Origin: Comamonas sp. lk
Lineage (GTDB): Bacteria > Pseudomonadota > Gammaproteobacteria > Burkholderiales > Burkholderiaceae_C
Direction: 5' to 3'
NCBI GenBank assembly: GCA_945860595.1
Contig: CAMAQV010000003.1
Span: 1-64,000, forward strand
DNA: 64,000 nucleotides
The notes beneath the pieces were generated by a model that saw only the letters and a program-made list of their open reading frames with translations, had not been told where the DNA came from and made no database searches. Below, piece after piece: positions 49,810 to 61,524 of the stretch (its first letter is position 1; each line of letters starts with the position of its first letter). The translations under genes and the position numbers were made by a program.

Positions 49810-51075
49810 ATGTATCGAGTCCCGTACGCACCGCGCAAAAACCCACCCGCAAACCCCCGGATTCACGGCCTCAGCCGGTTCCTCATCCAGGCCCAGTCCA
49901 TGGTACTCAGCGCCCTGTTGATGCTGACCCTTATGTTGCCTTTGTCGGCGCAGGGAGTCCCGCTGGAAGACCATGGCAAGAAGAAACTAAACTCCGCTGA
50001 ACTCAAACGCAAAGCCGCTCCCGCCAAAAGCAAGGCTGCTCGAGCCAAGCGCAAATCGGGTGCAGCCAAAGTCAAGACGTCCTTGATAAACACCAAAGGC
50101 TCCCAGGCGGCGCACTACAACAAGCGCCCGGCGGCGATGGAGGCCGCGAACACCATCGCGGCCGCGCAGCAACTGGACGCGGTCTGGGTCCGCAAGGTGA
50201 TCGGACAGGCGCAGTACCTGCCAGCCGTGGTCCGCGCCGTCACGCCACCCGCCCAGCCTAGCAGCCGCAATTGGGCGACCTACCGAGAGCGGGTCTTGAC
50301 CGTGCAGCGCATCGAGGCCGGGGCGGCCTTTTTGCATGAACACGCAGCAACGCTGGCCCGCGCCGAGCGACAGTACGGGGTGCCGCCTTCCATCGTGGCA
50401 GGCATTCTGGGTGTGGAGACGATTTACGGGCGCAATATGGGCCAGTTCCGGGTGCTCGACGCGCTGGCCACGCTGGCGTTCGACTTCCCCGACAGTCACC
50501 CGAAAAAAGCCCAACGCCAGGCCTATTTTCTGGGCGAATTGGAAGCCTTCTTTCACTTCTGCCACAGCAGCGGCTATGACCCGCTGACTGTGCGGGGCAG
50601 TTATGCAGGGGCCATGGGCATGGGGCAGTTCATGCCCTCAAGCTGGCTGCAGTACGCAGTGGACTTTGACGACTCGGGTCGCATCGACCTGTTCACCTCG
50701 GTGCCCGACGCCATCGGCTCGGTGGCCCACTACCTGTCGGTGCACCAGTGGCAACGCGGCATGCCCACGCATTACCTGTTGGCCGCAAACGCCTTGCCCG
50801 CCGATCTAGGCGCGCTGCTGGAGCCCGACATCGTTCCCAGTTTCACGGCGCAGCAACTCGAAGCGCGCGGTGTGGTGCTGGACGCCACGGCGCGCCGGCA
50901 CACAGGGCTGCTGGCACTGGTCGCTCTGCCCATGGGCGAGTCCGCCGCCCCGCACTATGTACTGGGAACCGACAACTTTTTCACCATCACCCGCTACAAC
51001 TGGAGCAGCCAGTACGCTCTGGCCGTGATCGAGTTAGCCCGCGCCATCGACGCTGCGGCGCAAAACCAACCCTGA
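49810..51075 (+). CDS. mltB: Lytic murein transglycosylase B (MltB family)
   Basis: GH103 lytic transglycosylase of 421 aa that cuts the glycan strands of peptidoglycan. A signal segment (MVLSALLMLTLMLPLSAQGV) is preceded by about 35 residues, so an internal start is possible. A Lys/Ala-rich linker (KAAPAKSKAARAKRKSGAAK) precedes the catalytic domain. VETIYGRNMGQFRVLDALATLAFDF holds the catalytic Glu, and GSYAGAMGMGQFMPSSW is the conserved substrate site. No lipobox is seen, so it is probably soluble in the periplasm. Confidence 0.93.
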   Translation: MYRVPYAPRKNPPANPRIHGLSRFLIQAQSMVLSALLMLTLMLPLSAQGVPLEDHGKKKLNSAELKRKAAPAKSKAARAKRKSGAAKVKTSLINTKGSQAAHYNKRPAAMEAANTIAAAQQLDAVWVRKVIGQAQYLPAVVRAVTPPAQPSSRNWATYRERVLTVQRIEAGAAFLHEHAATLARAERQYGVPPSIVAGILGVETIYGRNMGQFRVLDALATLAFDFPDSHPKKAQRQAYFLGELEAFFHFCHSSGYDPLTVRGSYAGAMGMGQFMPSSWLQYAVDFDDSGRIDLFTSVPDAIGSVAHYLSVHQWQRGMPTHYLLAANALPADLGALLEPDIVPSFTAQQLEARGVVLDATARRHTGLLALVALPMGESAAPHYVLGTDNFFTITRYNWSSQYALAVIELARAIDAAAQNQP

Positions 51076-51078
51076 AGC

Positions 51079-53535
51079 TCAGGGCGCTTGATGCTGCCAA
51101 TAGCGGGCCTGCAATACGCGTTCACACAGCCAGGTATCGGGCTGCGCACTGCGCCAGTGCATCGCGCCGCAATGCGGACTGTCAAGCAATGCGATGCCGC
51201 GCGCGCGGTAACGCTCGACCACCGGCGCGGCAGGGTGGCCGTAGCGGTTACGGTAGCCGCTTTGCACCAGCGCCCAGCGAGGTGAAACCGCGTCGATAAA
51301 CACCTCGGTGCTAGAGGTTGTGCTGCCATGGTGCGGCACCAGCAGCACGTCGGCGCGCAGTGCCTCGGGCTGCTCCAGCAAGGCTGCCTCTTGTGCGCGC
51401 TCAATGTCCCCGGTTAACAGCACACTGCTGCGCCCGTTGGAAATGCGCAGCACGCAGGACAAGGCGTTGGGCTTGGGCGCTTTATCTACCAGGCCGGGAT
51501 AGTCCTGGGGGCGGGGATGCAAGACCATGAACTGCACGCCGTCCCATTCCCAGTGCTGCCCGGCTTCACAGCGCACCAGCGGGGCCAGTTGCGCCAGCGG
51601 GTCGGCCGGGTTGACCGAACTCAGAAGCCGCACCTGCGCTTGCGCGCGCACCACAGCGGCAGCCCCACCGGTGTGGTCGCTGTCGCGGTGGCTGAGCACC
51701 AGCCAGTCCAGCTGCACGCCCAGCGCCCGCAACAAAGGCAGCAGCACCCGGTTGCCCGCATCGCTGTCCAAGCCGTAACGCGGGCCACTGTCGTACAGCA
51801 GCGCGTGCTGGGCGGTTTGCACCAGCACCGCATTGCCCTGCCCGATGTCGGCTGCCAGCAGCGCAAATTCACCCGGTGGCGGGCGCGGCGGCTGCCAGAG
51901 CAGCAGGCAAGCGAGCAGCGGGATGCCAGCCAATCGCAAAAGCCAGCTCCACGGCAGTATCACGGCCACCCCACCGACCAGGCCCGCAAGCAGCAGCCAC
52001 CAGGGCGCAATCGGCAAAGCCAGCGTGGCCGCGGGCCAGCTACCCAGACTGCGCGCGCCATCCAGAAACAGCTGCCCCGCCAACGCGGCCGCGTCCCACA
52101 GTGGCGGCACCACCACCCCGGCCATGGCCAGCGGCGTGAGCACCAGCGTCACCCAAGGAATCGCCAGCGCATTGGCCAGCAGCCCGACCAGCGACACCTG
52201 CCCGAAAAGAAACAGCGTCAGCGGTGCCAGCGCCATAGTGACCACCCACTGCGCATGCGCCTGCGCGCGGATTGCCCGCAGCGCCCTGTGCCACAGCGGA
52301 GCGTCCACTGAGCGCGCCGCAGCCTGGGCACCGTCGCTGGCAAACAGCACCGCCACCGCCCAGAAACTCAGCCAAAACCCCGCTTGCAGCAGACCCCAAG
52401 GGTCCAGCGCCACCACCGCCGCTGCTGCGAGGGCCCACACCATGGGCCAGGGCCAGCGCAGACCCAGCCAGCGCACCGCACCAAACAACAGCAACATGGC
52501 GCAGGTGCGCTGCGCCGGGATGCCCCAGCCCGAAAAAGCCGCATAGGCACAGGCCAGCACCACACCGCCCAGCCAGGCGGCCTGCGGCGCGGGCAGCCAC
52601 AGGCACAGCCGCGCCGAACGCCGCCACAGCCAGCCCAGCACGGCAACAGCCCCCCAGGCAAACATGGTGATGTGCAGGCCAGAAATACTCACCAAATGCG
52701 CCAGGCCGGTGGCGCGGAAGACCTCCCAGTCACCGCGCTCAATGGCCGACTGGTCGCCCACCACCAGCGCCGCCAACAAACCGGCGACCGCAGGGCCATA
52801 GGCTGCATCGGCGCCCAGACGCGCATCGATGCGCTCACGCACCTGTTGGCGCAGACGGGCCAGCGCAAAGCCGGCACGCTCCTCGATCAACCGGGGCGGT
52901 ACATCGCGCGCGGTGCTGCGCACATAGCCGGTGGCCTGCACGCCCTGCTCCCACAGCCAGAGCTCGTAATCAAAGCCATGGGGGTTGCGGCTGCCATGCG
53001 GCGCTTTCAGGCGCAGGCTGAAGGACCAGCGCTGCCCGGCGCGCAGACCGGCGGGCTGGGTCTGCAATTCCCAGCTGCCCTCTGTCGTGGGAGCCGGGCC
53101 GCTGTACCAAGCCACATCCAGCAGCGCGGGCAGCGCCAGCGGCTGCCCCTCCAAACTGGCGCTGTCCAGCGCCAGCCTGAAGCGCAATCCTGCCGCCGTG
53201 CGCCGGGGCAAGTCGCTGACGACGCCCACCACCTGCACATCACGCCCCTCCAGTGCTGCAGGCAAGGCGCTGCGGGCAAAGTAGCAGGCCCGCACACCGG
53301 TGCTAGCCCAAGCCAGCGCGCACAGCGCCAAGGCCAGGCACAACGCTTGGGCCAAAGTCCGCAAGCGCGGTGCGAACCACACAGCAGGCAGCGCCACCAG
53401 CGCCGCGGCTGCATACACCCACAGATCGGACAGAGCCGCCTGCTGCAATTGCAGCGCCACGCCCGCCACCCACGCGCCGCCCGCCACCAGCGCGTGGCGC
53501 AGCACCGTGTACACCGTTGCGCGCAAGCCTCCCAT
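51079..53535 (-). CDS. comEC: ComEC/Rec2 DNA internalisation protein
   Basis: Inner-membrane channel for uptake of single-stranded DNA in natural transformation, 818 aa. Order: N-terminal helices and DUF4131 region (GVRACYFARSALPAALEGRD), the ComEC/Rec2 core (ATGLAHLVSISGLHITMFAW; WGIPAQRTCAMLLLF), then a C-terminal metallo-beta-lactamase domain with LAADIGQGNAVLVQT, VLSHRDSDHTGGAAAV (HxxxDH variant) and LLTGDIERAQEAALL. ATG at 53535. Stops of mltB and comEC are only 3 bases apart (convergent). Confidence 0.95.
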   Translation of the reverse strand: MGGLRATVYTVLRHALVAGGAWVAGVALQLQQAALSDLWVYAAAALVALPAVWFAPRLRTLAQALCLALALCALAWASTGVRACYFARSALPAALEGRDVQVVGVVSDLPRRTAAGLRFRLALDSASLEGQPLALPALLDVAWYSGPAPTTEGSWELQTQPAGLRAGQRWSFSLRLKAPHGSRNPHGFDYELWLWEQGVQATGYVRSTARDVPPRLIEERAGFALARLRQQVRERIDARLGADAAYGPAVAGLLAALVVGDQSAIERGDWEVFRATGLAHLVSISGLHITMFAWGAVAVLGWLWRRSARLCLWLPAPQAAWLGGVVLACAYAAFSGWGIPAQRTCAMLLLFGAVRWLGLRWPWPMVWALAAAAVVALDPWGLLQAGFWLSFWAVAVLFASDGAQAAARSVDAPLWHRALRAIRAQAHAQWVVTMALAPLTLFLFGQVSLVGLLANALAIPWVTLVLTPLAMAGVVVPPLWDAAALAGQLFLDGARSLGSWPAATLALPIAPWWLLLAGLVGGVAVILPWSWLLRLAGIPLLACLLLWQPPRPPPGEFALLAADIGQGNAVLVQTAQHALLYDSGPRYGLDSDAGNRVLLPLLRALGVQLDWLVLSHRDSDHTGGAAAVVRAQAQVRLLSSVNPADPLAQLAPLVRCEAGQHWEWDGVQFMVLHPRPQDYPGLVDKAPKPNALSCVLRISNGRSSVLLTGDIERAQEAALLEQPEALRADVLLVPHHGSTTSSTEVFIDAVSPRWALVQSGYRNRYGHPAAPVVERYRARGIALLDSPHCGAMHWRSAQPDTWLCERVLQARYWQHQAP

Positions 53536-53635
53536 GGCGGCATGATAGAAGCCTGTCTGCGCCTGCCGGGCCCACAATCGGACCCGCGCTTGCACATTCC
53601 TTCCAGCGCCCCCAACAACCCACCAACTCCTCGCT

Positions 53636-54094
53636 ATGAATATTTACGACACCCTCTCCAGCCTGAACATCACACTGCCCCCCGTGGCTACCCCGGCAGC
53701 CGCCTATGTGCCCTTTGTGCAAACCGGGCGCCTGGTTTTTCTCAGCGGCCATATCGCCAAAAAAGACGGCAAGCCCTGGGTCGGGCAATTGGGTAAAAAC
53801 ATGCAGACCGAAGAAGGTGCGGCAGCCGCGCGGGCGATTGCCATTGATTTGCTGGGCACTTTGCACGCTGCCGTGGGCGATCTGAACCGCGTCACGCGCA
53901 TCGTCAAACTGATGTCACTGGTGAACTCCACTGCCGATTTCACCGAGCAGCACATCGTCACCAACGGCGCGAGCGCGCTGATCGGGGAGGTATTTGGCGA
54001 GCGCGGAGCGCACGCCCGCAGTGCGTTTGGCGTGGCGCAGATCCCTCTGGGGGCCTGCGTGGAGATTGAAATGATTGCGGAACTCGCCGACTAA
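53636..54094 (+). CDS. RidA family protein (YjgF/YER057c/UK114)
   Basis: Small trimeric enamine/imine deaminase fold, 152 aa. Matches the RidA pattern with FLSGHIAKKDGKPWVGQLGKN, TLHAAVGDLNRVTRIVKLMS and HARSAFGVAQIPLGACVEIEMIA, where the Arg and Glu of the active site fall. The N-terminus is longer than in canonical RidA (about 128 aa), which points to a Rid subgroup other than the archetype. It is 48 bases before metG. Confidence 0.88.
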   Translation: MNIYDTLSSLNITLPPVATPAAAYVPFVQTGRLVFLSGHIAKKDGKPWVGQLGKNMQTEEGAAAARAIAIDLLGTLHAAVGDLNRVTRIVKLMSLVNSTADFTEQHIVTNGASALIGEVFGERGAHARSAFGVAQIPLGACVEIEMIAELAD

Positions 54095-54142
54095 AATCGC
54101 CCCCTTCGCCCTCCATCCGGGCCTTCTGAGGGCTTACTCCCC

Positions 54143-56263
<2,121 letters not shown>

Positions 56264-56266
56264 CTT

Positions 56267-57880
56267 ATGCAGAGCAACAACCCCGGCGCAGCCCTGCACT
56301 TTGACGTCTTGATTGTCGGCAGCGGGCTGGCGGGTCTCAGCGCCGCGTTGCTCCTGGCGCAACAGAACAAGCGGGTCGCCATCATCACCAAACGCGCGGT
56401 GCGCGAGGGCTCCAGCGGCTGGGCACAAGGCGGTATTGCTGCGGTGTGGGACAAAGCCGACAGCTTTGCCGCCCACGTGGACGACACGCTGATTGCAGGC
56501 GCTGGCCTGTGCGACATGGCGGCCACCCAGTTTGTGGTGGAGCAAGCACCCCAGGCGATTGCCTGGCTACAGGCGCTGGGGGTGCCGTTTAGCACCGAAC
56601 ACAACGGCGATTTGCACCTCACACGTGAAGGCGGCCACAGCGCGCGGCGCATCGTCCACGTGACCGACGCCACAGGCGCAGCGGTGCAAGCCACCCTGAT
56701 CGAGCAGGTGCAACAATCATCCAACATCAGCCTGTTTGAAAACCACACCCTGGTCGACTTGGTTACCAGCGACAAGGTAGCGGGTGACAAGCGTGGGGAC
56801 CGCCGCTGCGTAGGCCTTTATGCCCTGGACGACGTGACCGACGAGGTGCTGACCTTCTCCGCCCCCCACACGCTCTTGGCCACCGGCGGCGCAGGCAAGG
56901 TCTACCTCTACACCACCAACCCCGATACCGCCACCGGCGACGGCATTGCCGCGGCCTGGCGCGCGGGCTGCCGGGTGCAGAACATGGAGTTCATCCAGTT
57001 CCACCCCACCTGCCTGTACCACCCGCACGCCAAATCGTTTTTGATCAGCGAAGCGGTGCGCGGCGAGGGCGGGCGCCTGCTGCTGCCCGACGGCACACGT
57101 TTCATGCCCGCACACGACAAACGCGCCGAACTCGCCCCGCGCGATGTGGTGGCCCGCGCGATTGACTTTGAGATGAAAAAAGGCGGGCTGGACTGCGTGT
57201 ATCTGGATATTTCTCACCAGCCGCTGGCCTTTATCCAAGAACACTTTCCCACCATTTACGCGCGCTGCCTAGAGCTGGGCATCGATATGAGCCGACAACC
57301 GATTCCGGTGGTTCCCGCTGCGCACTACACCTGCGGCGGCGTGCTCACCGACCTGCACGGCCAGACCAATGTGGCCGGTCTGTACGCGATTGGCGAGGCG
57401 GCTTGCACCGGCTTGCACGGAGCCAACCGCTTGGCCAGCAATTCGCTGGTGGAATGCATGGTCTTTGCCCGCGCCGCCAGCGAAGACATCGACCGCCAGC
57501 CCGCTCCCACCGCCCCGCTCCTGCCCGCCTGGGACGACAGCCGCGTGACGGACGCCGACGAATCCGTGGTGATCTCGCACAACTGGGACGAGCTGCGCCG
57601 CTTCATGTGGGACTACGTGGGCATTGTGCGCACCAACAAGCGCCTGGAGCGCGCGGCGCACCGCATCGCGCTGCTGCAAGACGAGATCCAGGAGTTCTAC
57701 GCCAATTTCCATGTCACACGCGACCTGCTGGAGCTGCGCAATCTGGTGCAGGTGGCAGACCTGATTGTTCAAAGCGCCCGTTCCCGCCACGAGAGCCGGG
57801 GTCTGCATTTCAGCCGGGATTACCCGAAGATGCTCGCCAAGGCGGTGCCAACTACGCTGACCCCCGCGCAGCGAGTCTGA
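56267..57880 (+). CDS. nadB: L-aspartate oxidase NadB
   Basis: FAD enzyme that turns aspartate to iminoaspartate for NAD synthesis, 537 aa. FAD-binding [47 protein letters not shown] and [44 protein letters not shown] mark the succinate dehydrogenase/aspartate oxidase family. The C-terminal helical region ([20 protein letters not shown]) is present. Starts 4 bases after metG. The NadA partner is about 5.5 kb downstream on the other strand. Confidence 0.97.
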   Translation: MQSNNPGAALHFDVLIVGSGLAGLSAALLLAQQNKRVAIITKRAVREGSSGWAQGGIAAVWDKADSFAAHVDDTLIAGAGLCDMAATQFVVEQAPQAIAWLQALGVPFSTEHNGDLHLTREGGHSARRIVHVTDATGAAVQATLIEQVQQSSNISLFENHTLVDLVTSDKVAGDKRGDRRCVGLYALDDVTDEVLTFSAPHTLLATGGAGKVYLYTTNPDTATGDGIAAAWRAGCRVQNMEFIQFHPTCLYHPHAKSFLISEAVRGEGGRLLLPDGTRFMPAHDKRAELAPRDVVARAIDFEMKKGGLDCVYLDISHQPLAFIQEHFPTIYARCLELGIDMSRQPIPVVPAAHYTCGGVLTDLHGQTNVAGLYAIGEAACTGLHGANRLASNSLVECMVFARAASEDIDRQPAPTAPLLPAWDDSRVTDADESVVISHNWDELRRFMWDYVGIVRTNKRLERAAHRIALLQDEIQEFYANFHVTRDLLELRNLVQVADLIVQSARSRHESRGLHFSRDYPKMLAKAVPTTLTPAQRV

Positions 57881-57907
57881 AGGCACCGCTGCGCGGGTGC
57901 GGCTGGG

Positions 57908-58567
57908 TCACCACAGCGCCTGCAGCGCCCCCTCCATCAAACGCAAACCGCGCGCGCCCACACTGCGGGCCTCGGCTTCGTCGTGTGTGACCCAGACTAC
58001 GGCCATGCCGGTCTGGGCTATGCGCTGTTGAAATTCGGCGCGCAAGGTCTCGCGCAAGGCGGCGTCCAACGCCGAAAACGGCTCGTCCAGCAAAAGAATG
58101 CGGGGTGCGGTGATCAAGGCCCGCGCCAGAGCGACCCGCTGCTGCTCACCGCCAGAGAGTTGCCACACCTTGGCATCGGTGTGCGGCCCCAAGCCAAAGC
58201 GCTGCAACATGTCCACCGCCTGGGCACGCGAAACGGCGCGGCGCTGGCCCTGCTCCACCAAGCCGAAGGCCACGTTGTCCTGCACGCTCAGGTGCGGAAA
58301 TAGCGCAAAGTCCTGGAACAGAAGACCGCACTGGCGGCGGTGCGGCGGCAAGGCGGAGATGTCTTTGCCATCCAGAAAAACCTGCCCCGCATCGGGCACT
58401 TCCAGCCCGGCGATGATTTTCAGCAGCGTGCTTTTGCCACTGCCCGATGGCCCCAGGACCGCCACGGTTTCACCGGCTGCCACCTGCACATCCAGGCCGC
58501 GCAAAAGAATGCGGGACACGCTGCGCAGAGGCTTCCAGGTTTTGCTGATCGCGCGCAACTCAAGCAT
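57908..58567 (-). CDS. thiQ: Thiamine ABC transporter ATP-binding protein
   Basis: ATPase of an importer, 219 aa from ATG at 58567 (MLELRAISKTW). Walker A GPSGSGKSTLLKIIAG, the signature LSGGEQQRVALARAL, Walker B RILLLDEPFSALDA and the switch His in VTHDEAEA are all present. It overlaps the permease gene by 8 bases. The function as ThiQ is inferred from the riboswitch-controlled operon. Confidence 0.92.
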   Translation of the reverse strand: MLELRAISKTWKPLRSVSRILLRGLDVQVAAGETVAVLGPSGSGKSTLLKIIAGLEVPDAGQVFLDGKDISALPPHRRQCGLLFQDFALFPHLSVQDNVAFGLVEQGQRRAVSRAQAVDMLQRFGLGPHTDAKVWQLSGGEQQRVALARALITAPRILLLDEPFSALDAALRETLRAEFQQRIAQTGMAVVWVTHDEAEARSVGARGLRLMEGALQALW

Positions 58568-60200
58568 GGACACCCTCCTCGCCAGGCGCTTCGCCCCAGG
58601 GCCATTCCAACAGCACAAACACCCCCAGCGCCAAAGCCATCAGCGCGCAGGCCAGCACCAGCGCCGCGTCATAGCGTGAGGCGCCGGGCTGGCTGAGTTG
58701 CTCGTACACCAGCGTGGTGAGCGTGGCCCACTCCGGGCGGCTCAAAAACAGGGTGACCGCGAACTCACCGACCGCAGTCGCCGCCGCAAACGCCATGCCC
58801 CGGCGCAGCGCCGGTTGCAGCAAAGGCCAGGTGACCCGCCAAAACGCGCGCCAGGGGCTGGCGCCCAGCGTGCGGGCGGCGGCCAGATAGTGCGCAGGCA
58901 TGGCATCCAAGCCAGCGGCCAGGGACTTGGCCACAAAGGGATACGCCAGCAACGCGTAGGCTGCAACCAGCAGCGGCGCGCTGGCCGTCCAAGACGGGTA
59001 CAGCACCAGGAGCCCAAAAGCCACCAGTACAGGAGACACCACAAAAGGTAGAAAAGCCAGCGCACGCAATAAGGCCCAACGCTGCGCAGCCAGCGCGTGG
59101 CACAGCCCCAGCAGCGTGGCCAAGACCAGCGCACAGGCTGAAAACCGCAGGGTGTTCCACAGCGCTTGCACGGCCTCGGGGGCCAGCAGAACGGCCCACG
59201 CGTGAGGCCCTGCGGCCACGGCGCGCCACAGAATTACCACCACGGGTGCGCCGCACAGCAGCGCCAGCACTGCGATGCAGCCCAGCACTGCAGCCCACTG
59301 GCCCGCGCTGCGCGGATGCCGACGCGGGATGCGGTCCGCGCGCACAGGCGCGGCCAGCCGCCGCTCCAGCGTGGAATACGCCAGGGCGCACACGCCGGTG
59401 GTCAGCAAGACCCAGGCGGCCAAGATCCCGGCCTGGGCCAGCTGCAGCTCGTGGGCGACCAGGGTGTAGATCTCCACCTCCGCCGTGGCGTAGTGCGGAC
59501 CGCCCAGGAGCAGCGCCAGACCGAAGCCGGAAAAGCAATACAAAAAAACCAGGCACAAGGCCGACATCAGCCAGGGCAGGATGGCTGGCCACTCAATGCG
59601 CCAAAAGGCACGCCACGGTGTCGCGCCCAGCGTACGTGCTGCCGCTAAGCGCGAAGCGCTGACCTGCTCCAGTGCCTCGGTAGCGGCGCGCACCAGGATG
59701 CAGAGGTTGAAAAATACATTGCCGTAGAGCAGCAACCAGGGTGTTTGCTCCAGAGAAAGCGGCAGCAGCGCTTGCAGCACACCGCGCGGGCCCAGCAGCG
59801 CCAGCACACCCATGGCCGCAACCAGCGTGGGAACCACAAAAGGCAGCATCAAGGCCCGCAGCAGCAGCCCGCGGCCGGGAAACTCCAGCCGCGCCAGCAC
59901 CCAGGCCACTGGCACGCCTAGCACGAGCACCAGCGCGCAGGTCAATCCAGCCTGCAAGCCTGACCACAGCATGCGCCAGCGCAGGTAGTCGTCCGTCCAG
60001 GGGCTGAACCAAGCGGCCCAGCCCGCGTCCGACCAAACCGCCTGCTCCAGCAAGCGCAGCGCCGGTGCCAGCAGCAGGAGCACCAGAAAGCCCAAGGGCA
60101 CAGCGGCGAGCAGGAAACGACCCGCTCCCGGCAGCGCCGATGCGGCGGGTGAACCGGCTACACGCCAGCGCAGCGCGGTAGTGCGGGCAGCTTCACGCAT
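58560..60200 (-). CDS. thiP: Thiamine ABC transporter permease (duplicated)
   Basis: Membrane protein of 546 aa with two tandem BPD permease halves, as in ThiP/FbpB. Each half carries the EAA loop with a near-identical sequence: AAARTLGATPWRAFWRIEWP and AAARTLGASPWRAFWRVTWP. Twelve helices expected. ATG at 60200 is preferred; an in-frame TTG at 60212 is possible. 62 bases separate it from thiB. Confidence 0.9.
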   Translation of the reverse strand: MREAARTTALRWRVAGSPAASALPGAGRFLLAAVPLGFLVLLLLAPALRLLEQAVWSDAGWAAWFSPWTDDYLRWRMLWSGLQAGLTCALVLVLGVPVAWVLARLEFPGRGLLLRALMLPFVVPTLVAAMGVLALLGPRGVLQALLPLSLEQTPWLLLYGNVFFNLCILVRAATEALEQVSASRLAAARTLGATPWRAFWRIEWPAILPWLMSALCLVFLYCFSGFGLALLLGGPHYATAEVEIYTLVAHELQLAQAGILAAWVLLTTGVCALAYSTLERRLAAPVRADRIPRRHPRSAGQWAAVLGCIAVLALLCGAPVVVILWRAVAAGPHAWAVLLAPEAVQALWNTLRFSACALVLATLLGLCHALAAQRWALLRALAFLPFVVSPVLVAFGLLVLYPSWTASAPLLVAAYALLAYPFVAKSLAAGLDAMPAHYLAAARTLGASPWRAFWRVTWPLLQPALRRGMAFAAATAVGEFAVTLFLSRPEWATLTTLVYEQLSQPGASRYDAALVLACALMALALGVFVLLEWPWGEAPGEEGVHA

Positions 60201-60262
60201 GTCGCAGCGCAATAGGAGGGGTGGACTCAGCCATGGTCACAGATCCAGCGGTGTGGCGGCGT

Positions 60263-61318
60263 TTACTTGAGCACCACCTTGGTCCAGCGCGCCACCCAGG
60301 CTGCGCCTTTGTCAGCCAGATCTTTTTCGGCAGGCGCATCGGCCTGCGCGGGCTCGGGGGCAAACTTCATCACATCGGCGCGGGCCACGGCAGCGTCCAC
60401 CGGGTACATCCACATCTCGGTCTGCATCTGCTTTTGCACTTCGGGCGAACGCATGAACTCGATCAGCTTAGCCGCCGCCACCTGCGCGCCGCCACCCTTG
60501 ACCAGCGCAATGCCCTCGACCTGGCGATACACAGCGCCAGGTATGGCCAGACTGGCAGTGGGCGATTCGCTGATTTTTTCCTTGCTGTAAAAAACTTCGG
60601 CAGCCGGGCTGGTGGAGTAGCTCACAACCAGCGGGCGGGTGCCGCCTTCGGCACGGCTGAAGTCAGCGTAATAGGCCTCGCTCCAGCCTTTGGCGACTTT
60701 CATGCCGCCCTTGCGCATACGCGCCCACCAGTCAAAAGCTTTTTCCTCGCCCAGCGCGCCGATGGTCGCCAGCAAAAAGCCGTAACCCGTGCTGGACGTA
60801 GCCGGGTTTTGTACTACCAGCAAACGGGCGGTGGCGGGTTGTGCCAGATCTTCCAGCGTAGCGGGCAGGGCCCGCTTGTGCTTGGCAAACCAGGCCTTGT
60901 CGTAGTTGATGGTCACATAACCGTAGTCCACCGGCACCAGCGGCGCGGGCAAAGCGGCCAGGCTTTCGCGGCTGGCGGCGGGACCGGCGTAGGCATCCAG
61001 CACGTCCGCTGCGAGTGCCTTGGCGGCCAGTGCGTTGTCGATGCCGAAGACGACATCGGCCACAGGCGCTTTGCGCGTGAGGATCAGTTTGTTGAGCATC
61101 TCACCGGCGTCACCGGCTTTGCTGATGCGCAATTTCACGCCGGCCTCTTTCTCAAATTGGGCCAGCAAGGGCTTGGGCAAAGCGAAGGAGCTATGGGTCA
61201 GCACCCGCAGTTCAGGAGCCTTGTCCTGCGCGAACGCAGTGCCCGCACAAGCTGTACCCAGGGTGATCAAAAGCCATGCCGCGTGGCGGCGGGTGGAAGA
61301 AAAAATGCCGTGGTTCAT
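60263..61318 (-). CDS. thiB: Thiamine ABC transporter substrate-binding protein
   Basis: Periplasmic binding protein of 351 aa. A signal peptide (HAAWLLITLGTACAGTAFAQ) leads to LRVLTHSSFALPKPLLAQFEKE, then DVVFGIDNALAAKAL, VPVDYGYVTINYDKAWF, LLVVQNPATSSTGYGFLLA and SYSTSPAAEVFY, characteristic of ThiB/TbpA. ATG at 61318 lies right after the TPP riboswitch; the ORF-track start at 61384 is at the riboswitch end and is unlikely. Confidence 0.94.
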   Translation of the reverse strand: MNHGIFSSTRRHAAWLLITLGTACAGTAFAQDKAPELRVLTHSSFALPKPLLAQFEKEAGVKLRISKAGDAGEMLNKLILTRKAPVADVVFGIDNALAAKALAADVLDAYAGPAASRESLAALPAPLVPVDYGYVTINYDKAWFAKHKRALPATLEDLAQPATARLLVVQNPATSSTGYGFLLATIGALGEEKAFDWWARMRKGGMKVAKGWSEAYYADFSRAEGGTRPLVVSYSTSPAAEVFYSKEKISESPTASLAIPGAVYRQVEGIALVKGGGAQVAAAKLIEFMRSPEVQKQMQTEMWMYPVDAAVARADVMKFAPEPAQADAPAEKDLADKGAAWVARWTKVVLK

Positions 61319-61402
61319 GGTACGCCTCGTTTCATTACAAACATCCTGAACGGAGCTATGCAACGAAAAAAAGCCACAGAACACACGGCATTTTCCCCAT
61401 CA

Positions 61403-61482
61403 CACTTCCTACGCTGGTATGACCCAGATCAGGTTCATGGGGTATTTCTCAGTCCGGCTTGCGCCGGACACCCCCGGTGAGG
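61403..61482 (-). promoter_or_regulatory. TPP riboswitch (THI element)
   Basis: Reading the minus strand, the region contains ACCGGGGGTGTC...GGACTGAGAAATACCC...GAACCTGATCTGG...ATACCAGCGTAGGAAG, matching the conserved core (GGGGUG, CUGAGA, GAACCUGAUCUGG, UAAUACCAGCGUAGGGA) with few changes. It sits about 85 bases before thiB, so it should shut off thiBPQ when thiamine pyrophosphate is plentiful. Confidence 0.95.
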
Positions 61483-61524
61483 CCGCGATGATAGCTGCAT
61501 CGCTGACGAGAGCGGACTGACAGG

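Noticed and set aside
60263-61318. Iron(III) binding protein (FbpA) as an alternative for thiB
   Set aside because: The TPP riboswitch and ThiB-type motifs outweigh the general similarity to FbpA.
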